DNA of 64,000 bases from Methanobrevibacter sp. TLL-48-HuF1 (lineage in GTDB: Archaea; Methanobacteriota; Methanobacteria; Methanobacteriales; Methanobacteriaceae). The position numbers and the translations under genes are program-made. The stretch lies in contig NZ_CP081485.1 in the NCBI RefSeq assembly GCF_023617305.1, positions 1,664,501-1,728,500 of the forward strand, in the 5' to 3' direction. Under the pieces are notes generated by a model. That model did no database searches and had not been told where the DNA came from. It saw only the letters and a list, made by a program, of their open reading frames with translations. Below, one piece after another: positions 28,617 to 38,175 of this stretch (within the stretch, counting starts at the first letter, position 1; each line of letters begins with the position of its first letter).

Positions 28617-28811
28617 ATGCCTATTGTAACTATTAATTATGATAAGTGTAAAGGTATTGATTGTGCAGAATGTGTTGACGTTTGCCCAATGGAAGTTTTA
28701 GTTCTTGAAGGAGACAAAGTTGAAATTGTAGATCCTGAAGACTGCAGTTTCTGTGAAGTTTGTATGGATGTCTGTCCTGAAGAATGTGTCAATGTTGAAG
28801 ATGATGATTAA
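28617..28811 (+). CDS. Two-cluster ferredoxin
   Basis: 64 residues and strongly acidic. It contains CKGIDCAECVDVCP (CX4CX2CX3CP) and CSFCEVCMDVCP (CX2CX2CX3CP), enough for two [4Fe-4S] clusters. The first motif has two extra residues between Cys 1 and 2, an unusual but known variant. A soluble electron carrier is likely; the partner is not shown by context. It follows eno by 22 bases with a GGAG ribosome site. Confidence 0.92.
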   Translation: MPIVTINYDKCKGIDCAECVDVCPMEVLVLEGDKVEIVDPEDCSFCEVCMDVCPEECVNVEDDD

Positions 28812-28864
28812 ATTTATTTAAAAAAATTATTAAAATATATTATTAAAAATTAAGGTGAATAATT

Positions 28865-29461
28865 ATGTCCGAACTTTTAATTGAATTAGATAACTACTTA
28901 GCAGCAGGTTTACATATCGGAACCCAACAAAAAACTAGCGATATGGAAAAATACATATTCAGAGTAAGATCTGATGGTTTATACGTATTAGATATTCAAA
29001 AAACTGATGAAAGAATTAGACAAATAGCTAAATTATTAGCAAAATACGACCCAGAAGATATTTTAGTAGTAGCTACCAGACAATACGGTCAAGCTCCTGT
29101 TAAAAAATTCGGTGAAATTACTGGTGCAAAAACCATTCCTGGCAGATTCATTCCTGGAACCTTAACTAATCCAACTTATGCAAAATTCATTGAACCAAAA
29201 ATTATTGTAGTAACTGACCCAAGATCAGATGCACAAGCAGTTCTTGAATCTAAACAAAACGGAATTCCTGTAGTTGCATTATGTGATACTGAAAACTTAC
29301 TTAGTTTTGTTGACATTGCTATTCCTGTAAACAACAAAGGTAGGAAAGCTATTGCTTTAGTTTACTGGTTACTTGCTAGACAAATATTAAGAGAAAGAGG
29401 TACCATTCCTGAAGATGGTGACTTAGATATTGAAGCTACTGACTTTGAACTTAAATTTTAA
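28865..29461 (+). CDS. rps2: 30S ribosomal protein S2
   Basis: 198 residues, typical of archaeal uS2, shorter than bacterial forms. Recognised by [48 protein letters not shown] and [21 protein letters not shown]. An AAGGTGAAT ribosome site precedes the ATG. It directly adjoins the MEMO-family gene, and the enolase-S2-MEMO-mevalonate kinase order is conserved in related methanogens. Confidence 0.97.
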   Translation: MSELLIELDNYLAAGLHIGTQQKTSDMEKYIFRVRSDGLYVLDIQKTDERIRQIAKLLAKYDPEDILVVATRQYGQAPVKKFGEITGAKTIPGRFIPGTLTNPTYAKFIEPKIIVVTDPRSDAQAVLESKQNGIPVVALCDTENLLSFVDIAIPVNNKGRKAIALVYWLLARQILRERGTIPEDGDLDIEATDFELKF

Positions 29462-29470
29462 GTGAGTTTT

Positions 29471-30319
29471 ATGTTAAGAAAACCTGCAGTTGCTGGAATG
29501 TTTTATCCAGATGATCCTGATGAGCTTGTAAAAACTGTTGAAGGCTGTTTTTTACACTCTTTTGGTCCTGGTAAAATTCCAGACATTAAATCTTTTGAGG
29601 GTAATGATTATCCAGTTAATGTTATGGTTCCACATGCAGGTTTTCAATATTCTGGAACAATAGCTGCTCACAGCTATTGTGAATTAGCTAAAAATGGTTT
29701 TCCTGAAGTTTTTATAATAATTGGTCCAAATCATACTGGTTTAGGCAGTGAAGTTTCAGTTTTCAACAAAGGAGAATGGATAACTCCACTTGGAAATATT
29801 CAGGTTGATGATGAATTTGCAGATACTTTAATTTCTTTTTCAGATTTTGCATCAGCTGATTTTACTGCCCATATAAAAGAACACAGTATAGAGGTTCAAC
29901 TTCCATTTTTACAATATTTTTCCAATGACTTTAAAGTAGTGCCTGTTGTATTAGGTTCACAAACACTTTCAACAGCAAATGATTTGGCAACAGCTATTTT
30001 TAAAGCTGGTGAAAAATTAGGCAAATCTTACTGTGTTATAGCCAGTAGTGATTTATCTCATTTTAATACTCAAGAGAGAGCTAATAAAGTTGACGGTTTT
30101 GTTTTAGAAGATATTGAAGATATGGATGAGTTTAAACTTTTAGAAGAAATTATTCAGTATAATATAACCATGTGTGGTTATGGTCCGGTTATGACTACAA
30201 TAATACTTTCAAAGATGTGTGGGAAAAATACATCTGAAATATTGGCTTATAAAACTAGTGGTGATATATCTGGTGATTTAAGTTCTGTTGTAGGTTATGC
30301 TTCAGGTATTTTTAAATAA
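29471..30319 (+). CDS. MEMO1 family protein
   Basis: 282 residues from ATG 29471; a GTG at 29462 directly after the rps2 stop is a less likely start. Family marks are RKPAVAGMFYPDDP, VPHAGFQYSGTIAAHSY, GPNHTGLGSEV, EHSIEVQLPFLQ and ASSDLSHF, whose His, Asp and Cys residues form a metal site as in extradiol dioxygenase-like folds. This is component B of the AmmeMemoRadiSam grouping; the AMMECR1 and radical-SAM partners are not here. Biochemical role in archaea is not established. Position next to mevalonate genes is conserved, which hints at, but does not prove, a lipid link. Confidence 0.9.
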   Translation: MLRKPAVAGMFYPDDPDELVKTVEGCFLHSFGPGKIPDIKSFEGNDYPVNVMVPHAGFQYSGTIAAHSYCELAKNGFPEVFIIIGPNHTGLGSEVSVFNKGEWITPLGNIQVDDEFADTLISFSDFASADFTAHIKEHSIEVQLPFLQYFSNDFKVVPVVLGSQTLSTANDLATAIFKAGEKLGKSYCVIASSDLSHFNTQERANKVDGFVLEDIEDMDEFKLLEEIIQYNITMCGYGPVMTTIILSKMCGKNTSEILAYKTSGDISGDLSSVVGYASGIFK

Positions 30320-30330
30320 GGTGTGTTTAT

Positions 30331-31293
30331 ATGAGGGCTTTAGCTTCTGCTCCAGCAAAAACTATTTTGTTTGGTGAACATTCTGTTGTTTATGATGAAC
30401 CTGCGATTGCAGGAGCAGTTAATAAAAGAGCATATGTTGAAATTACTGAATCAAAGACAGATAAATCTATTTTGAAGTCTCATGATTTGAATTTTGAAGC
30501 TGAGTTAGATACTAAACATAAGAAATATAATTTAAAAAGAGGAAAGCCGGGTATTATTCGATATATTTTAGAAGCTCTTAATAAAGTTCACGATCATAGT
30601 CCAATTGTGATGAAATTATCTTCAAATATTCCTATTGGTTCCGGACTTGGTTCTTCTGCTGCAGTTACAGTAGCTACACTAGCTGCATTATATAGGTTTC
30701 ATAATATAAGATTTAACAAGAAATCTTTAGCTCATGATGCCCATATGGTTGAACAGGCAGTTCAGGGAATAGCCAGTCCATTAGATACATTAGTTTCTAC
30801 TTATGGTGGCCTTGTTTATTTATCTAGAAATAAAAAAGTGGAACATTTCAAAGTTAACTTCAATGCGCCTTTTGTTGTAGGTTACACAAATAAACATGGT
30901 AATACAGGCAAAATGGTTAAGGATGTAAGACTCCTGAAAAATAGAAATCCAAAAATTATCAACCCTGTTATTAGTGCAATGGGGCAGTTGACTAACTATG
31001 CTAAACAGGCTATATTAAAACGTGATTTCAATAAAATTGGTGAGTTAATGAATATAAATCATGGATTTTTGGATGTTTTAGGAGTAAATACTATGGAATT
31101 GTCCCGTATGGTTTATACTGCTAGAGAATATGGTGCTATTGGTTCTAAAATCACTGGAGCTGGTGGTGGAGGAAGTATTATAGCACTTTGTCCAAACAGA
31201 GTAGATGAAGTTGCCCGTGGAATTGCTGCTGAAGATAATGTTTTAAAAATAAGATTTACTAGAAAAGGGGTTTCTTCAAGGGTTTACAAGTGA
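30331..31293 (+). CDS. mvk: Mevalonate kinase
   Basis: 320 residues, a GHMP-family kinase that phosphorylates mevalonate using ATP. Motif 1 is APAKTILFGEHSVVYDEPAIAG, motif 2 the phosphate loop PIGSGLGSSAAVTVATLAAL, motif 3 ITGAGGGGSIIAL near the C-terminus. The catalytic Asp lies in SPLDTLVSTYGG. It starts the isoprenoid run mvk-ipk-fni-(RNase J)-idsA. Its stop codon is followed within six bases by the ipk start, so translation is probably coupled. Confidence 0.96.
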   Translation: MRALASAPAKTILFGEHSVVYDEPAIAGAVNKRAYVEITESKTDKSILKSHDLNFEAELDTKHKKYNLKRGKPGIIRYILEALNKVHDHSPIVMKLSSNIPIGSGLGSSAAVTVATLAALYRFHNIRFNKKSLAHDAHMVEQAVQGIASPLDTLVSTYGGLVYLSRNKKVEHFKVNFNAPFVVGYTNKHGNTGKMVKDVRLLKNRNPKIINPVISAMGQLTNYAKQAILKRDFNKIGELMNINHGFLDVLGVNTMELSRMVYTAREYGAIGSKITGAGGGGSIIALCPNRVDEVARGIAAEDNVLKIRFTRKGVSSRVYK

Positions 31294-31298
31294 TTTAT

Positions 31299-32096
31299 AT
31301 GATTATTTTAAAAATTGGAGGGAGCATCTTAACAAATAAAGATGCAACTAAAAGCGAAATTGATGAGAAAAACTTATCAAGGATTGCAAATGAAATTAAA
31401 TCTTCACTTGACAATGAGTCTAAAGAGATAATAATTGTTCATGGTGCAGGTTCATTTGGCCATCCTCCAGCTAAAGAATATAAAATCGGAGAACCTTTTA
31501 ACAAAGAAGAATATCCTCAAAAAAGAATAGGATTTTCTAAAACACAAAATGCAGTTAAAAGATTAAACATGCTTATTTGTGATGAATTTATAAAAGAAGA
31601 TTTGCCTGTTGTAGCTATTCCAGCTTCAAGTTTTATGGTAGCTACTAATAAAAGAATAACTGAAGGTAATTTAGATAGCTTTAAGAGATATTTAAATAAA
31701 GGATTTATTCCAGTTATTTATGGGGATGTTGTTTTAGATAAAGATTTGGAAATCTGTGTTATTTCTGGTGATCAGATTATTCAATATTTAGCTAAAAATC
31801 TTAATCCTGATAAAGTTATTTTAGGAACTGATGTTGATGGTGTTTATAATAAAAATCCTAAAATACACGATGATGCAGTTTTCTTTGATAAATTTTCTTC
31901 ACTTGAAGATTTAGATACTTTAGAAGGAACTACTAATGTTGATGTCACAGGCGGAATGGTTGGTAAAATTAAAGAGCTTTTATATTTAGCAGATTTGGGA
32001 ATAGAATCTAAAATAATAAATGCTGAAATTGAAAACAATATTTTCAAAGCTTTAAACAATGATCAAGTAAAGGGAACTGTTATTTCAAGGGGATAA
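31299..32096 (+). CDS. ipk: Isopentenyl phosphate kinase
   Basis: 265 residues from ATG 31299, preceded by GTGAT that overlaps the mvk stop. An amino-acid-kinase fold is shown by [31 protein letters not shown] with the substrate-phosphate His, and [13 protein letters not shown]. It makes isopentenyl diphosphate from isopentenyl phosphate, the last step of the alternative archaeal mevalonate route. Neighbouring mvk and fni support the assignment over generic acetylglutamate or aspartate kinases of the same fold. Confidence 0.94.
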   Translation: MIILKIGGSILTNKDATKSEIDEKNLSRIANEIKSSLDNESKEIIIVHGAGSFGHPPAKEYKIGEPFNKEEYPQKRIGFSKTQNAVKRLNMLICDEFIKEDLPVVAIPASSFMVATNKRITEGNLDSFKRYLNKGFIPVIYGDVVLDKDLEICVISGDQIIQYLAKNLNPDKVILGTDVDGVYNKNPKIHDDAVFFDKFSSLEDLDTLEGTTNVDVTGGMVGKIKELLYLADLGIESKIINAEIENNIFKALNNDQVKGTVISRG

Positions 32097-32103
32097 TAAA
32101 AAC

Positions 32104-33150
32104 ATGATTTCAGATAGAAAATTAGAGCATTTATTAATTTGTAAAAATTATGATGTTGAATTTAAAAATAAAAAAACTGGTTTCGAAGATGTTGAATTAA
32201 TCCACAAAGCACTTCCGGAAATTGATAAAAACGACATTGATTTATCAACTTCTGTTTTTGGTAAAAAATTAGATTCTCCTTTATTTATAACTGCTATTAC
32301 TGGAGGTCATCCTTCTGCAAAAGCTATTAATAAACAATTAGCTATTGCTGCAGAAAGTAAAAATATAGCTTTAGGTGTTGGCAGTCAAAGAGCTGCTATT
32401 GAACATCCTGAACTTGCAGATACATATACTGTTGTTAGAAAAAATGCTCCTGATTGTTTGCTTGTTGGTAATATTGGAGCACCTCAATTGGAATTGGCTG
32501 ATAAGGCTGTTGAAATTTTAGATGCAGATATTTTAGCTATTCATTTAAATCCTCTTCAGGAATCAATACAGCCTGAAGGAGATTTGGATGCAAGAGGTTT
32601 TCTTGATTCAATAAATCAAATAACTAAAAGAGTTGATATTCCTGTTATGGCTAAAGAAACGGGCTGTGGAATATCTGCTGAAGTAGCAAAGCAGTTAGTT
32701 GGTGCTGGTGTTAGCTATATTGATATTGAAGGTGCAGGAGGAACAAGCTGGGCTGCTGTTGAGACTTACAGAGCTGAAGACAGATATTTAGGTGAAACAT
32801 TTTGGGATTGGGGAATTCCAACAGCTATCAGTACAGTAGAGGTTACTGATGCTGTAGATGTTCCAGTTGTTTCATCAGGTGGTATCAGATCAGGACTTGA
32901 AGCAGCAAAAGCTATTGCTCTTGGAGCAGATAGTGTAGGTATGGCATTACCATTTTTAAAACACTCTGTTTCTGAAGAACAATTAACCACATTCATTGAC
33001 AGATTCAATGATTCTCTAAGAATAGCTATGTTTTTAGTTGGCGCAAATAATATCGAAGAACTCAAAAATTCAAACTTAATTATAAGTGGAAAAACAAGAG
33101 AATGGCTTAATGAAAGAGGAATTAACACAAAGAAATATTCAAGGAGATAA
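32104..33150 (+). CDS. fni: Type 2 isopentenyl-diphosphate isomerase
   Basis: 348 residues, FMN- and NADPH-dependent in this family, interconverting isopentenyl and dimethylallyl diphosphates. Marks are [39 protein letters not shown]...[35 protein letters not shown] and [20 protein letters not shown], the last being the flavin-phosphate loop of the TIM barrel. Eight bases after ipk and seven before the RNase J gene, so within the same transcript. Confidence 0.96.
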   Translation: MISDRKLEHLLICKNYDVEFKNKKTGFEDVELIHKALPEIDKNDIDLSTSVFGKKLDSPLFITAITGGHPSAKAINKQLAIAAESKNIALGVGSQRAAIEHPELADTYTVVRKNAPDCLLVGNIGAPQLELADKAVEILDADILAIHLNPLQESIQPEGDLDARGFLDSINQITKRVDIPVMAKETGCGISAEVAKQLVGAGVSYIDIEGAGGTSWAAVETYRAEDRYLGETFWDWGIPTAISTVEVTDAVDVPVVSSGGIRSGLEAAKAIALGADSVGMALPFLKHSVSEEQLTTFIDRFNDSLRIAMFLVGANNIEELKNSNLIISGKTREWLNERGINTKKYSRR

Positions 33151-33156
33151 AAACAT

Positions 33157-34521
33157 ATGAGTGTTGAAGTAATCGCAATTGGCGGATATGAAGAAGTCGG
33201 GAAGAACATGACTGCTGTCAAGATTGGCGAAGATGTTATCATTTTTGATATGGGAATACATTTAGACAGAATCAATATTCACGAAGATACTGATATTGAT
33301 AGAATGCATAGTCTAGATTTGATTGAAAGGGGAATTATTCCAGATGACACTTTAATGAAAGATGTTGACGGTAAAGTAAAAGGAATAATCTTCTCTCACG
33401 GTCACTTGGACCATATTGGTGCAGTAGCTAAATTAGCTCACAGATATGATGCTCCATTAATTGGAACTCCATATACAACTGCACTTGTTGAAAAACAAAT
33501 TAAAGGGGAACGTAAATTTAAAGTGAATAATCCAATTAGGCCTTTAAACCCTGGAAGTAAAATGAAATTGTCTAAAAATATTACTTTGGAATTTGTTCAG
33601 TCAACACACAGTATTCCACAAGCAGTTTTTCCGGTTTTACATACTCCTGAAGGAATTATTGTTTATGCACTTGATTTTAAATTTGATAATCATCAAAAAG
33701 TATCTCCACCACCTGATTATAAAAGATTAAGAGAATTAGGTAGGAAAGGAGTTCTTACTCTTATTGTAGAGACTACTAATGCAAAAAACACAGATGAAGT
33801 TAAAACTTATTCTGAAAGAATTGCAAGAAACATTTTGGAAGATGTAATGCACGGACCATTATATGAGAAAAAAGGTATGATTGTTACTACTTTCGCTTCT
33901 CATATTGAGAGAGTTCAGGCTATTGCTGATATTGCTAAAAAAAGCCACAGGGAAATTTATTTCCTTGGAAGATCTATGGAAAGGTTCTGTGGTATTGCAC
34001 AAAAACAGGGTATTTTAAAATTACCTAAAAATGCAAGTATTTATGGAAGCCCGAAAGCAGTTAACAAAGCTTTAATGAGAGCTGATGAAGACAGGGAAAA
34101 ATATTTGCTTGTAACTACTGGACACCAAGGAGAACCAGATGCATTACTTCCTAGAATAGCCAGTAACAGAACTCCATTCAATATTAAAGAAGGAGATAAT
34201 GTTATTATTTCTGCACCGATTATTCCAAATCCGACTAATGCAGCTAACAGGCATATTATGGAAAGTAAATTAAGAGCAAAAGGTGCAAGAATTTATTCAA
34301 ATGCTCACGTTTCAGGACATGCTGGAAGGGAAGACCACAGAGAATTCTTACGTATGTTAAAACCACAGCATATTATTCCGGCTCATGGAGATTTATCAAT
34401 GCTTGCAGCTTATGGGGAATTAGCTGAAGAGGAAGGTTATAGAATTGGTTATAATGTTCATATATTAAGAAATTCACAAGCACAAGTTTTTGAAAATGAA
34501 CGTGCACATGGAGGAAATTAG
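33157..34521 (+). CDS. RNase J family beta-CASP ribonuclease
   Basis: 454 residues. A metallo-beta-lactamase core shows SHGHLDHIGAVA, with metal ligands His and Asp, then TTFASHIERVQAIADIA and the beta-CASP part FLGRSMERF, followed by TTGHQGEPDALLPRIA, ANRHIMESKLRAKGA, HVSGHAG and HIIPAHGD. Archaeal RNase J proteins are 5'-to-3' exonucleases in RNA turnover. It lies between fni and idsA, a placement shared by Methanobacteriales, with only seven and one base separating them. No dockerin or KH domain is present, so it is not the aCPSF1 type. Confidence 0.93.
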   Translation: MSVEVIAIGGYEEVGKNMTAVKIGEDVIIFDMGIHLDRINIHEDTDIDRMHSLDLIERGIIPDDTLMKDVDGKVKGIIFSHGHLDHIGAVAKLAHRYDAPLIGTPYTTALVEKQIKGERKFKVNNPIRPLNPGSKMKLSKNITLEFVQSTHSIPQAVFPVLHTPEGIIVYALDFKFDNHQKVSPPPDYKRLRELGRKGVLTLIVETTNAKNTDEVKTYSERIARNILEDVMHGPLYEKKGMIVTTFASHIERVQAIADIAKKSHREIYFLGRSMERFCGIAQKQGILKLPKNASIYGSPKAVNKALMRADEDREKYLLVTTGHQGEPDALLPRIASNRTPFNIKEGDNVIISAPIIPNPTNAANRHIMESKLRAKGARIYSNAHVSGHAGREDHREFLRMLKPQHIIPAHGDLSMLAAYGELAEEEGYRIGYNVHILRNSQAQVFENERAHGGN

Positions 34522-34522
34522 C

Positions 34523-35515
34523 ATGGATGTAATAGAAGAATTGGGAAATTATTCCATTGATATTAGTAAAACAATAGAAGAAGAATTATCTTGCATAGTT
34601 CCAAATAATCTTCAGGAAGCTTCAATTTATTTAACTAAAGCTGGAGGTAAAATGCTTAGACCAGCTTTAACTTTAATTACTTCTGAAGCAGTTGGAGGAT
34701 CTAGGGATAATTCATTGAAGTCTGCTGCAGCTATTGAACTTATCCATACATTTTCACTTATTCATGATGATATCATGGATGATGATGATATGAGAAGGGG
34801 AAAACCTGCTGTACATAAAGTTTGGGATGAAAATGTAGCTATTTTAGCTGGAGATACTTTATTTTCAAAAGCTTTTGAAATAATTATGAATTCAGACCCT
34901 GAAAAAAATACACCGACCCAGTTAAGCCAAACATTAGCTACTGTAGCTGATGCATGTGTTAAAATTTGTGAAGGTCAGGCTTCTGATATGAGTTTTGAAG
35001 ACAGATATGATGTATCTGAAGATGAATACTTGGACATGATCTTTAAAAAGACTGGTGCATTAATAGCCGCAGCTTCTAAAGCTGGAGCTATTATGGGTGG
35101 AGCCAATCAGGAAGTAATTGATGCAATGTATGATTACGGAAGATTAATTGGTCTTGCTTTCCAAATTCAGGATGATTATTTAGATTTAGCTAGTGATGAA
35201 GAAACATTAGGTAAACCTATTGGAAGTGACATAGCTAAAGGTAAAATGACTATTATAGCTATTAAGGCTTTAGCTGCTTGTGAAGGTGAAGACAATAAAA
35301 AATTATTAGAAATCTTAAAAGATGATAATAATTCACAAGAAGATATAGATATGGCTCTTGATTTATTTAATAAATATGGCGCTATTGAATATGCTAAAAA
35401 TGTTGCGTTAGAAAATGTAGCTTCTGCTAAAAAAGTACTCGAAATATTGCCTGATTCTGAAAGTAAACAGATGCTTTTTGATCTTGCAGATTTTGTACTT
35501 GAAAGACATTCTTAA
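34523..35515 (+). CDS. idsA: Geranylgeranyl/farnesyl diphosphate synthase
   Basis: 330 residues from ATG 34523, one base after the RNase J stop and nine after GGAGG. Trans-prenyltransferase motifs: FARM region LIHDDIMDDDDMRRGKPAVHKVW (first DDxxD) in two parts and QDDYLDLASDEETLGKP (second DDxxD), with GGKMLRPAL binding diphosphate. Two residues before the first DDxxD are small/His, consistent with a long C15-C20 product, needed for archaeal ether lipids. It closes the operon and is followed by a terminator-like sequence. Confidence 0.94.
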   Translation: MDVIEELGNYSIDISKTIEEELSCIVPNNLQEASIYLTKAGGKMLRPALTLITSEAVGGSRDNSLKSAAAIELIHTFSLIHDDIMDDDDMRRGKPAVHKVWDENVAILAGDTLFSKAFEIIMNSDPEKNTPTQLSQTLATVADACVKICEGQASDMSFEDRYDVSEDEYLDMIFKKTGALIAAASKAGAIMGGANQEVIDAMYDYGRLIGLAFQIQDDYLDLASDEETLGKPIGSDIAKGKMTIIAIKALAACEGEDNKKLLEILKDDNNSQEDIDMALDLFNKYGAIEYAKNVALENVASAKKVLEILPDSESKQMLFDLADFVLERHS

Positions 35516-35523
35516 ATTCATTT

Positions 35524-35555
35524 GGGATTTCAAATCCTATTTTTTTCTTTTTTTG
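35524..35555 (+). terminator. Terminator after idsA
   Basis: GGATT and AATCC (within 35524-35539) form a short hairpin, followed by TATTTTTTTCTTTTTTT. It ends the long gene block begun at rps13. The T-tract is strong, the stem is short. Confidence 0.5.
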
Positions 35556-35660
35556 ATTAACCGATTTATTTTATCCATTAAAACATTTTATGATATTTTT
35601 TTAAATAAAACAATTTTAAAATAGAAATTAATTCTTTTTACATTCAATAAATAATTTTAA

Positions 35661-35702
35661 AGAGGCAGTTGTAAATTCTGATGGGAAAGTAATTATGCCT
35701 CT
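35661..35702 (+). promoter_or_regulatory. Isolated inverted repeat in intergenic space
   Basis: Arms AGAGGCA (35661-35667) and TGCCTCT (35696-35702) flank a 28-base interior containing TTCTGATGGGAAAG. GC content is clearly higher than in the surroundings. It lies about 50 bases before the TATA box of the next gene, so it is probably not in that gene's leader. It could be a small RNA part or a regulator site. No known riboswitch consensus fits. Apart from this element and the promoter, the 264-base gap holds nothing I can identify. Confidence 0.3.
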
Positions 35703-35748
35703 CTGTTGAATTTTAGTAAAGTTGGATTAATTAACATTAAACTAACAA

Positions 35749-35760
35749 TATTTATATTAT
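35749..35760 (+). promoter_or_regulatory. TATA box, probably leaderless gene
   Basis: TATTTATATTAT is centred about 26 bases before the ATG at 35780. No ribosome site precedes that ATG. This distance predicts transcription beginning at or next to the start codon. Confidence 0.5.
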
Positions 35761-35779
35761 GTCATATTAATATTAATAT

Positions 35780-37297
35780 ATGAACTTTAATTCTCCAAGA
35801 GACATTATTTCGGATTATAAACAAACTTTCGCAACCAATAAAAAATTTATTTTAATTTATTTGGTGGGGATTGTGTTTTTTGTATTTTCAATGTTTTGTT
35901 GGGATAACTTTATCTACTTTAAAGGGGAGTTAATAGGTTTAACTATTCTTTTGATTTTTGGAAGTTTTGGAGTATTGTACAGTATTAAACATAAAAAAGA
36001 ACCTCACAAAGTTGCTTTTGTAATTATTCTTCTTTTTGGGCTCTTGATGGTATTTTTTGCACCTCCACTGTCATTTCCAGATGAGGCTATTCATTTTGAA
36101 CGTGCAGAATCTATAACTGAGGGTGTTTTATATCCTGTAAAAACTCCGAATGGTTATCATGTTCATGATTATTTCTTTGAAATGAATCAGGCAAAATCAG
36201 GAACAACAATTCTTGATTATAATTTTAATAATCCTATAAATGATTCATGGGGTTATTGGCCGGCATCTACAAACACTCCATTTTATTCTTATTTGTTTTC
36301 GGCTTTGGGAATTTTAATAGCTAAATGTCTGGATTTGTCTGTTATATGGACATTATGGTTAGGAAGACTGGCTAATTTATTATTGTATGGGGGTTTTGTT
36401 TATTTTGCAATTAAAAAAGCTCCTGTTTATAAGATGCCATTGCTGTTTATGGCTTGTTTGCCGATTGCAGTTTCCCAAGCTTCATCATTTAGTTATGATG
36501 CATTTATATTTGGCTGTGCTATAGTGATGTTTGCTTATTTTGTCCATATGTATAAAAATAAGTTTGAAACTAAAGATTTGGCCATATTTTTCATAGCATG
36601 TTTGCTGATGAGTTTAATAAAGCCACCTTATGTCTTTTTAGCTTTGGGTATATTTGCTGTTCCTAAGGAGAATTTTCCATCTGCAAAACTTCAGAAATAT
36701 TCTGCAATTGTCACATTTGCAGTTTTTGTAATTGTAATATTGCATTTTGGAAATTTCTTTAATCAGTTTATTGGTGCTAGTCAACACACCACGGATTATG
36801 TATTGAATAGCCGTAATGCATCATTTACTGCTCAGATGGAATATATTATGGGTAATCCTGCAGCTATTGGTACTTTGCTGTTGTTTGCAGTCAAATCTGT
36901 ATTTGATGTATTTGTTGTCAATTCAACATTTTATCATTTTGCAGATTTTAAAGGGTTGATTTTATTTAATGCAATTTATCTGGTCTTTTTTGCTGTATTT
37001 TCTGTTGGATATCAGCATGAATTAAATCTGTCCAGAAAAAGAAGGCTAATATTAACTGCTATTGTTTTGCTTGTGTACTTTTCAATATTCGGTATTTTAT
37101 ACTGTACATGGACTCCTGTTGGTGCAAGTTACATTGTCGGAATTCAAACAAGATATTTTGTTCCAATGCTTCCTTTAATTCCTTTAATAGTAAATATAAA
37201 ACATGAGAAATTTGAAAATAGGGATGATTTATTTTTAACTTTAATAATAGTGTTTTTAGCAGGTTTATTTTTACTTACTGTTTCACATTATTATTAG
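35780..37297 (+). CDS. DUF2142-type multi-pass membrane protein
   Basis: 505 residues with about 11-13 hydrophobic segments. The loop PPLSFPDEAIHFERAESITEG after the third membrane segment is the hallmark of DUF2142, a family resembling GT-C glycosyltransferases, with acidic residues (PDE) at the usual catalytic loop position. Other loop parts include YWPASTNTPFYSY and TWTPVGASYIVGIQTRYFVPMLPL. A role in transferring lipid-linked sugars at the cell surface is plausible but unproven. Expected to be read from a leaderless mRNA. Its last 23 bases overlap, tail to tail, the regulator gene on the other strand. Confidence 0.82.
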   Translation: MNFNSPRDIISDYKQTFATNKKFILIYLVGIVFFVFSMFCWDNFIYFKGELIGLTILLIFGSFGVLYSIKHKKEPHKVAFVIILLFGLLMVFFAPPLSFPDEAIHFERAESITEGVLYPVKTPNGYHVHDYFFEMNQAKSGTTILDYNFNNPINDSWGYWPASTNTPFYSYLFSALGILIAKCLDLSVIWTLWLGRLANLLLYGGFVYFAIKKAPVYKMPLLFMACLPIAVSQASSFSYDAFIFGCAIVMFAYFVHMYKNKFETKDLAIFFIACLLMSLIKPPYVFLALGIFAVPKENFPSAKLQKYSAIVTFAVFVIVILHFGNFFNQFIGASQHTTDYVLNSRNASFTAQMEYIMGNPAAIGTLLLFAVKSVFDVFVVNSTFYHFADFKGLILFNAIYLVFFAVFSVGYQHELNLSRKRRLILTAIVLLVYFSIFGILYCTWTPVGASYIVGIQTRYFVPMLPLIPLIVNIKHEKFENRDDLFLTLIIVFLAGLFLLTVSHYY

Positions 37298-38060
37298 CTA
37301 TTTTTTTTAGCTGATTTTCAAATCGTTCATTATAGTTGTTTGCTATTTCTTCGTACTGGTTCCAGATTCCGATAGCAGTATTTGGAAGTATTTCACCATT
37401 TTCCTTTGAAAATTTTGAATATATGTGCATCATTTCTTTTGAATCAGATATTAACATCTTAACATAGGGAATATCTGTTGTATAGACATTTACATTTTTC
37501 TGATTAAATAATTTGGAAATATTAAATTCTTCATAGGATATCCGGCAGTAAGGTGAAACCATAATGTTTATTTTAACATTTTCAGATTTTAAAAGCAGTT
37601 CATAAACTAATTTTGATCCTTCGTTCTGAAGTAAAAATCCTATTTTCATGTTTATTGTTTTTTTAGACCGTCTGATGATTTCCAGTTCTTTATCGATTAT
37701 ATTGTCCAAACCGCTTATTCTCCAAATTGGAGCTTCAACTTCAGATATTTTCTTTTCATATAATGTATTCAGATTTTCGCCGGTTTTATTAATTCTTCTG
37801 ATAAATTTTTCTTTTTCCCTTTTCAATACATTAATTGGAGGATTTACATGATATGTTAAAGGGCGTCCACTTTCTATTTTGATGTAGTCTTTTGAATTTA
37901 ATCTTTTTAAGACATCATATATTTTGGATCTTGGTATATCTGATTTGTCACTTATTTCATCAGCTGTGGCATGAATTAGTGAACTTAATGTAATATATGT
38001 TTTAGCTTCGTATGTGGTTAGCCCCAATTGTTTTAATAAGTTGATGTCTTCCTGTTTCAT
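37275..38060 (-). CDS. TrmB-like transcription regulator
   Basis: 261 residues. An N-terminal winged helix is clear: LLKQLGLTTYEAKTYITLSSL, then ATADEISDKSDIPRSKIYDVLKRL and a wing SGRPLTYHVNPP. A short helical linker (about 85-115) leads to a phospholipase-D-like effector domain of the TrmB type. TrmB proteins in archaea sense sugars or redox signals and bind palindromes near promoters. It is divergent from hcp across 115 bases that contain an inverted repeat, so control of hcp and itself is the likely role, by inference. It overlaps the end of the DUF2142 gene by 23 bases. Confidence 0.85.
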   Translation of the reverse strand: MKQEDINLLKQLGLTTYEAKTYITLSSLIHATADEISDKSDIPRSKIYDVLKRLNSKDYIKIESGRPLTYHVNPPINVLKREKEKFIRRINKTGENLNTLYEKKISEVEAPIWRISGLDNIIDKELEIIRRSKKTINMKIGFLLQNEGSKLVYELLLKSENVKINIMVSPYCRISYEEFNISKLFNQKNVNVYTTDIPYVKMLISDSKEMMHIYSKFSKENGEILPNTAIGIWNQYEEIANNYNERFENQLKKIANNNVKQ

Positions 38061-38077
38061 AGTAATTATTTTGTTTT

Positions 38078-38135
38078 ATCCATTAATATAACTTACTTTT
38101 CACCCTTAACAAGTTACAAAATCTTTATAATGGAT
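38078..38135. promoter_or_regulatory. Candidate operator between trmB-like gene and hcp
   Basis: ATCCATTA (38078-38085) and TAATGGAT (38128-38135) are exact reverse complements 42 bases apart, each embedded in similar AT context (ATCCATTAATATA and TATAATGGAT). One lies near the regulator start and one overlaps the TATA region of hcp (TTTATAATGG, 38124-38133). This suits a regulator that controls both promoters. Confidence 0.4.
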
Positions 38136-38175
38136 TAAATCAACTGTTATTATAATAAATAATGAGGTGGTTATT

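Noticed and set aside
35661-35702. Fluoride or preQ1 riboswitch
   Set aside because: Only short fragments such as CTGATG resemble the fluoride consensus; the required pseudoknot bases are missing.
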